This document shows positions 7,057 to 10,655 of a stretch of DNA of 10,655 bases, one piece after another. The stretch is from Collinsella sp. GTDB taxonomy: Bacteria > Actinomycetota > Coriobacteriia > Coriobacteriales > Coriobacteriaceae. The translations under genes and the position numbers were made by a program. The DNA lies in the NCBI GenBank assembly GCA_022713905.1, contig JAIHTM010000073.1, positions 1 to 10,655 of the forward strand. Reading direction: 5' to 3'. The stretch's first letter is position 1. Each line of letters starts with the position of its first letter. The notes beneath the pieces are model-generated. The model saw nothing but the letters and a program-made list of their open reading frames with translations, did no database searches and had not been told where the DNA came from.

Positions 7057-8994
7057 TTATAGTGTTTTCCGTTGGCCGTGGTTCCGGTCGATGCCGGGTG
7101 CCGGCGTGGCTGTGTTGAGTCCGTCGAGGTTCTCCCTGAGCTTGGTATGGAACCGGTCGAGCGTTGACTTCAGGTCCGTGTGCCGTCGCTCCGGATCGTC
7201 GCGGCGCGTCGTCTCCGGCGGTTCGGCTTTCGCTCCCGGGTCGGCGGCCGGCGAGCCGGCTTCGTCGTGGTCCCGTCCCTGTTCCGTCTCCTTGGTCGGT
7301 TCCGTTTTCCGTGGCGTGTCCGTCGCCTCCGCGTCCTGTTCGATGGTTGGCCGGGTCGGCGTTTTGCCTCTGTCCTGCATCGGTTCCTGTGCGCTGGCGA
7401 GTTCCCGGATGAGGAGCCTGGCGGCCTGACGGCGTTGGCGGTTGGTCCACCGTCCCTCGTCCCCTCCGGCGGTCCGGTCGACGAGTCGGCGCGCCCATTT
7501 CAATGCGACGGCCGGCTTGTACGTGCCAGCGCGCCGGTATTCCGTGAACCGGCCCTGCATGCGGCTGATTTGCGGCCAGGATTCCTCCACGGTCTTCGAG
7601 GCGAGTTCCACCGATGCCGTGTCGAGCGTCTCCTCGGCGTCTCGGCTGCGCTTCTGCGCGTCGATGATTGCCTGGACGAGCGTCTGCGGGTCGACCTGCA
7701 CGGTGCGGCGTTCCGCGCCGCGGCCGGTGAACAGTTCGACCGGGGTGCCGGGTCTGAATCTGAGGTTGACGGCCCGTCCCTCGTTCTTCTGACTCTGGTT
7801 CTTGCCGCTCATGAACATGTCGGTGGCCCAGCCGGTCAGGTCCTGTCCGTCGATGACGGTGCCGCGGGGGAGTCCGACGATCATCTTCGGCCAGTCGCGT
7901 CCGTCCTTCGCATGCAATATATAGGTGTGCGCGAGCCTGTTCGCCACCCACGCGTTCGGCCAGACCTGTCTCGTGGCCGTGGTCGCGTGCGCCGGTTCCT
8001 GCCGTTCCGGCGTCTCGTCCGCGGGATCGGCGGACCGTCCGGTCCGCTCCTGCTGGGGGAGTGCTGGCGTCGGTGAGACGGGGCGGCCCTGGAGGATCGA
8101 GATGGCGGCCTGGTCGGTGAACTCGTCCCAGTCCGGGGCGCGCCGGCCGTCGTTCAGGTTCAGCAGCGGCTTCTGCTCCAGTCCCGGTTTGAGCAGTCCG
8201 CTGCGCATGACGCGGCCGGTCATGCCGTGGGCGACGGGTCCGCCGTCGTGTTCGCGCCAGAACTGGTATTCGTCCCGGTAGACGCGGCTTTGGGTGAGCA
8301 GTTCGCCGTCGCTCATGGTCTTGGCGGGGAAGGATTCCCTCATGTCCTCGCTGTGGCTGATAGTCGTGACCTGCATGCTCAGGTCGTCGTATTGCAGGTG
8401 TTTGAATGTCATCGCGTCGAACAGTCCCTGCTGGTTTTGATGCCAGGAGAAGACCATGAGGTCGTAGCCGTTGTCCTCCAGGAAGAACACGCAGGGGCGC
8501 GGCTCGTGCTCGACCGCGTTCTGCATGAGGCTGGCCTGGAGCAGGTCGGGGTCGAGCCGGCCTGCCGCGGACGCGGCCACGGCGAGGCTGTCGCTCCATC
8601 CCATCGGGAGCGGTCGGCCGGTCGTCGGATCCGTCATGCGGTACTCGCCCGGTGTGGTCACGGTGTCCCACTGGTCGGGGTGGCGGTGGTCCCACTGTTC
8701 GATGCCCGCGAGCATCGCGTCCATCGGGCTCTGTCCGCTCTCCGGTCTGATGGCGAAGGATTCGGTGGCGCGGGTGGTGTCGCCGGCGATTGTGTTCCGG
8801 TGGGCGATGGTTTCGCCGGGAGCGTAGATCATGCCCACCGAGTCCTCGCCGGCAGTCCTTGCCGTGCCGGCCGTCCATATCGTGTCGCCGGACGTGGCCC
8901 ACATGGTCACCGGCCATGGGGTCGGATCGTTGGTCCCGTTGATGGTGTCCTGGAAGATCGCGGCGCGTTTCGTCGCCTGTTCCTGCTGGTTCAT
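7057..8994 (-). CDS. Uncharacterised 645-residue protein of the transfer region
   Basis: I do not recognise this protein. ATG 8994 follows the PcfB-like stop by 12 nt with a GAAAGGAAACC leader, and the TAA at 7059-7057 lies 14 nt before the next ATG, so it is surely in the same operon. No signal peptide or membrane segment is visible, so it is probably cytoplasmic. It seems to have two folded parts joined by low-complexity linkers. Residues about 1-306 are rich in Trp and Met and include PCVFFLEDNGYDLMVFSWH at 167-185. Residues about 344-540 include GTVIDGQDLTGWATDMF near 378-394, then FRPGTPVELF and QVDPQTLVQAIIDAQKR, followed by a basic helical stretch. Linkers at about 307-343 and 540-605 are rich in Pro, Glu, Thr and Arg. 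The end carries LDRFHTKLRENL (612-623) and a basic tail, nearly the same as the end of the PcfB-like protein. It could be a conjugation accessory factor or an exported substrate; this is inference. Confidence 0.85.
   Translation of the reverse strand: MNQQEQATKRAAIFQDTINGTNDPTPWPVTMWATSGDTIWTAGTARTAGEDSVGMIYAPGETIAHRNTIAGDTTRATESFAIRPESGQSPMDAMLAGIEQWDHRHPDQWDTVTTPGEYRMTDPTTGRPLPMGWSDSLAVAASAAGRLDPDLLQASLMQNAVEHEPRPCVFFLEDNGYDLMVFSWHQNQQGLFDAMTFKHLQYDDLSMQVTTISHSEDMRESFPAKTMSDGELLTQSRVYRDEYQFWREHDGGPVAHGMTGRVMRSGLLKPGLEQKPLLNLNDGRRAPDWDEFTDQAAISILQGRPVSPTPALPQQERTGRSADPADETPERQEPAHATTATRQVWPNAWVANRLAHTYILHAKDGRDWPKMIVGLPRGTVIDGQDLTGWATDMFMSGKNQSQKNEGRAVNLRFRPGTPVELFTGRGAERRTVQVDPQTLVQAIIDAQKRSRDAEETLDTASVELASKTVEESWPQISRMQGRFTEYRRAGTYKPAVALKWARRLVDRTAGGDEGRWTNRQRRQAARLLIRELASAQEPMQDRGKTPTRPTIEQDAEATDTPRKTEPTKETEQGRDHDEAGSPAADPGAKAEPPETTRRDDPERRHTDLKSTLDRFHTKLRENLDGLNTATPAPGIDRNHGQRKTL
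7126..7161 (-). other. Shared C-terminal motif, copy in the 645-residue protein
   Basis: This stretch codes for LDRFHTKLRENL (residues 612-623), followed by a 22-residue tail ending RNHGQRKTL. Against the copy at 9073-9108, about 26 of 36 bases agree by eye, which fits either shared descent or strong protein-level constraint. Confidence 0.65.
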
Positions 8995-9000
8995 TGTGGT

Positions 9001-9009
9001 TTCCTTTCA
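9001..9009 (-). promoter_or_regulatory. Stop codon overlapping the next gene's ribosome binding site
   Basis: The PcfB-like TGA (9009-9007) runs directly into AAAGGAA (9007-9001), which serves ATG 8994. Terminating ribosomes sit on the next binding site, so the two genes are probably translationally coupled and made in related amounts. Confidence 0.65.
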
Positions 9010-10059
9010 GCGGCCCTTGCGGGGCGTGCGGTCCCTGTTCTGGGTGGGTGGCATGTGGTTCTTCTGTTCGGCGAGGTTCTCGTTGAGTCGGGTCTTGAAG
9101 CGTTCAAGCAGTGCCTTCTTCGATCGGATCGGCTTCGGTTTTTGCTCTTTGCCGGCCGGCCTGGGATTGTCTGCTCTGGCCTGTGTCTGCTGTCGCGTGG
9201 CCGGTGTCCGGGCTTCGTCCGGTGCGGGTTCCGGTTCGCTTTCCGGCTTCGATGTCGGCGTCTTCCGGTTCGGCTCGGTCGTCTGCTTGCGTGTCTGCTC
9301 CTGGGTTTGCGCGCCCTGCCCGTAGTCGTCGCGCAGGATGGCGTCGAGCTCGTCGCGCAGGCTCGGGTCGGCGGTGGCCTTGCCGATGATCCGGTCCGCG
9401 AAGTTGCGGCCGGCCTGCTCGTCGCATGTTGTGTCGCCCATGAGCTTGTCCCATGAGAGTTCGGGGTGGCGGGCGGTGAGGCTGTTCGCGGCCATCTCCA
9501 TGACCTCCGGGTCCACGAAGTCCCAGGCGATGCGCTGCGTCGGCATGGGCTTCGTGGCCGGTTCGGCCGGGGTCTCCCGCGCCGGGGGTTCTGGCTCGTT
9601 TCGGGTCTGTTCCGTCTGCTCGACGGTGAAGTCGTCGTCGGTGACGTCCAGGCCCATGCCTTTGAACGCGCGTTGCACGGCGTGGCGGATATGGTCTTCG
9701 TCCCTGCCGGCGAAGTGCAGGATGAACTGGCCTTGGTCGGCGCGTTCGAGGTGGTAGTCGATGCCGGCGGTCTTGAGGCTGTGCTGCACTTCGCGCATGG
9801 TCGAGTCGTCGAGTTGCAGCTCGTGCAGGTCGCCGTCCTTCTTTTTCTGCAATCGTTTCTCGGACATCTCGCCGCTGTCGATCTTGTTCTTGACGGCCTC
9901 GCCCGCGGCGCGTACGCCGGTCTTGGTGAGCTTCATGCCGGAGCGGAGCAGCGCCATGGCCACGCCCTTGGGGATTCTGAGCATGAGCTTCGCGCCTCCG
10001 GTGATGATGGTCTGGACGGCGTTCTGGATCTTCTCCTCAGCCTGTTCCTCGATTGGCAT
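9007..10059 (-). CDS. PcfB/DUF3801 family conjugation protein with C-terminal extension
   Basis: This 350-residue protein starts at ATG 10059, 8 nt after an AGAAAGGA-type ribosome binding site, and ends in a TGA that overlaps the next gene's binding site. Residues about 20-135 match the DUF3801 (PcfB) pattern as I know it: an amphipathic/hydrophobic N-terminal segment with GMKLTKTG, a basic stretch, then a module (about 78-132) resembling 'residue-by-residue self versus akkygvdyal' regions, here TAGIDYHLERAD and FILHFAGRDEDHI. PcfB belongs to the pCF10-type conjugation module, encoded near the coupling protein; its exact role is not settled. After a Pro/Glu linker, residues 174-247 form a second small helical module (LSWDKLM, AGRNFADRI). 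A long Thr/Gln/Glu/Pro/Arg linker follows (248-312), then the motif LERFKTRLNENL at 318-329 and a basic tail. Family members I recall are shorter, so the second module and tail are additions. Family assignment is fairly sure. Confidence 0.85.
   Translation of the reverse strand: MPIEEQAEEKIQNAVQTIITGGAKLMLRIPKGVAMALLRSGMKLTKTGVRAAGEAVKNKIDSGEMSEKRLQKKKDGDLHELQLDDSTMREVQHSLKTAGIDYHLERADQGQFILHFAGRDEDHIRHAVQRAFKGMGLDVTDDDFTVEQTEQTRNEPEPPARETPAEPATKPMPTQRIAWDFVDPEVMEMAANSLTARHPELSWDKLMGDTTCDEQAGRNFADRIIGKATADPSLRDELDAILRDDYGQGAQTQEQTRKQTTEPNRKTPTSKPESEPEPAPDEARTPATRQQTQARADNPRPAGKEQKPKPIRSKKALLERFKTRLNENLAEQKNHMPPTQNRDRTPRKGR
9073..9108 (-). other. Shared C-terminal motif, copy in the PcfB-like protein
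   Basis: This stretch codes for LERFKTRLNENL (residues 318-329), followed by a 21-residue basic tail. It matches the motif near the end of the next protein, with the pattern L-D/E-R-F-x-T-K/R-L-x-E-N-L. Both copies follow long low-complexity linkers. Confidence 0.65.
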
Positions 10060-10064
10060 TGCGG

Positions 10065-10073
10065 TTTCCTTTC
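10065..10073 (-). promoter_or_regulatory. Ribosome binding site of the PcfB-like gene
   Basis: GAAAGGAAACC precedes ATG 10059 and matches the leader of the gene at 8994 except for one base. The 44-nt gap between the previous stop (10104) and this start otherwise holds only a G/T-rich plus-strand stretch; no promoter or terminator is evident. Confidence 0.65.
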
Positions 10074-10103
10074 TGTTTGTTGGTTGGTGTTTCCTGGGAC
10101 GGT

Positions 10104-10655
10104 TCAGATGGACCGTCCACGCTTGTGCTGCTGTTGCTGCTGTTCGCGCTGTTCGGTCTCCGTTTGCTCGCGGTCGCGGGTCGTGTGGATTTCCCGTTCG
10201 ATGGCGGACAGCTCGCCCTCATACCGGTCGCACAGGGCCTCGCGGCGTTCCATCTCGCCGCGCGTCTCGGCCACGAGGTCGGGGTCGCCACGTTGGATCG
10301 CGTCGTGCAACGCGATGACGGCGGACTGGAGCTCGTCGTGCGATTCGCGGACTTTCCCGCGCAGCAGTCTGAGTCCCTTGGCGCTGTCGCCGCCCGCGAG
10401 GCGGGTCCATCGGATCGCCGCGTTCAGCGCCTTCGCCTCGCCGGCGAGGCGGTCGAGGCGTCTTGCCTGCGCCTGGTAGTACCGCTGTTGGGCGGGGCTC
10501 ACCCCGTATCTGAGAGGCAGCCGCTCGGGCGTGGTCTGCGGTTCGAGTCGGCTCGCGGGCTCGCCGAACCACTGGTAGAGGCCGGGCGTCGGGGTCTTGC
10601 CGGCGTACCGGTTGGACGGGTCGAGGATGATCTGGTCGCGGTCGCGGGGGAGGAA
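10104..10655 (-). CDS. C-terminal part of a larger protein, possibly a VirD4/TraG-type coupling protein (5' end outside window)
   Basis: The frame is open from the right edge to a TGA at 10106-10104, giving 183 residues without needing a start. A GTG at 10502 lies in frame, but the 51 codons before it have the same GC3-rich coding character, so this is the tail of a longer gene. The first visible residues include LPRDRDQIIL and a Pro/Gly-rich stretch. LPRD followed by a hydrophobic strand resembles the segment near the end of CD1115-type VirD4 coupling proteins. The rest is a charged, helical, probably coiled-coil region ending in a Gln/Glu/Arg-rich tail with five consecutive Gln (10142-10128) and a basic end HKRGRSI. 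The next gene, PcfB-like, is a usual neighbour of the coupling protein in conjugation modules. That context supports the call, but no Walker motifs are in view. The coding call is firm; the function is tentative. Confidence 0.6.
   Translation of the reverse strand, partial: FLPRDRDQIILDPSNRYAGKTPTPGLYQWFGEPASRLEPQTTPERLPLRYGVSPAQQRYYQAQARRLDRLAGEAKALNAAIRWTRLAGGDSAKGLRLLRGKVRESHDELQSAVIALHDAIQRGDPDLVAETRGEMERREALCDRYEGELSAIEREIHTTRDREQTETEQREQQQQQHKRGRSI

Noticed and set aside
10128..10142. CAG/CAA triplet run as a mobile or regulatory repeat
   Set aside because: It is only five Gln codons in a Gln/Glu-rich protein tail, with mixed codons, and needs no special explanation.
7180..10479. Plus-strand frames opposite the conjugation genes (for example 7180-8076, 8227-9456, 9466-10479)
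   Set aside because: They are shadows of the minus-strand genes, with no convincing ribosome binding sites, motifs or codon bias.

Overview
The window is GC-rich (about two thirds G+C by eye) and strongly biased to G/C at third codon positions. Every gene I can support lies on the minus strand, so the window reads right to left as one transcriptional direction. Genes are nearly back to back, with purine-rich AAAGG-type ribosome binding sites. The content (a PcfB/DUF3801 conjugation protein, a TnpV protein and a giant DNA methylase-helicase) points to the transfer and accessory region of an integrative conjugative element or conjugative plasmid. The host is probably a high-GC Gram-positive bacterium; Bifidobacterium or a related gut actinobacterium is my best guess from base composition and gene style, not from a search. 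No tRNA, rRNA, CRISPR array, insertion sequence or convincing intrinsic terminator was seen.

Layout in transcription order. (1) 10655-10104: 3' part of a gene entering from the right edge, possibly the end of a VirD4-type coupling protein. (2) 10059-9007: PcfB/DUF3801 family protein. (3) 8994-7057: a 645-residue protein I do not recognise, which shares a C-terminal motif with the PcfB-like protein. (4) 7042 to beyond the left edge: one uninterrupted reading frame of at least 2347 codons carrying an N6-adenine methylase domain followed by an SF2/SNF2 helicase, like the DarB-type anti-restriction proteins of phages and conjugative elements. (5) 6663-6226: tnpV, a well-formed gene nested wholly inside gene 4 in another frame.

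The most unusual structure is in gene 4. Its conserved methylase sequence begins before the first nearby ATG (6106), and the frame runs open through the whole nested tnpV gene to a well-formed start at 7042. Near the left edge, at 478, a second start with the strongest Shine-Dalgarno sequence in the window sits in the same frame, after a short AT-richer stretch that looks like an intergenic leader. The frame therefore looks like three gene-like modules joined without stop codons, with tnpV overprinted on the first joint. Two internal sites accompany this: a 14-bp palindrome like a LacI-family operator just upstream of tnpV, and a 9-bp GC hairpin just after its stop.

Working model (inference): the coupling protein and PcfB-like protein serve DNA transfer, the 645-residue protein is a co-expressed partner or transferred substrate, and the methylase-helicase protects or processes incoming DNA. 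The role of TnpV is unknown.
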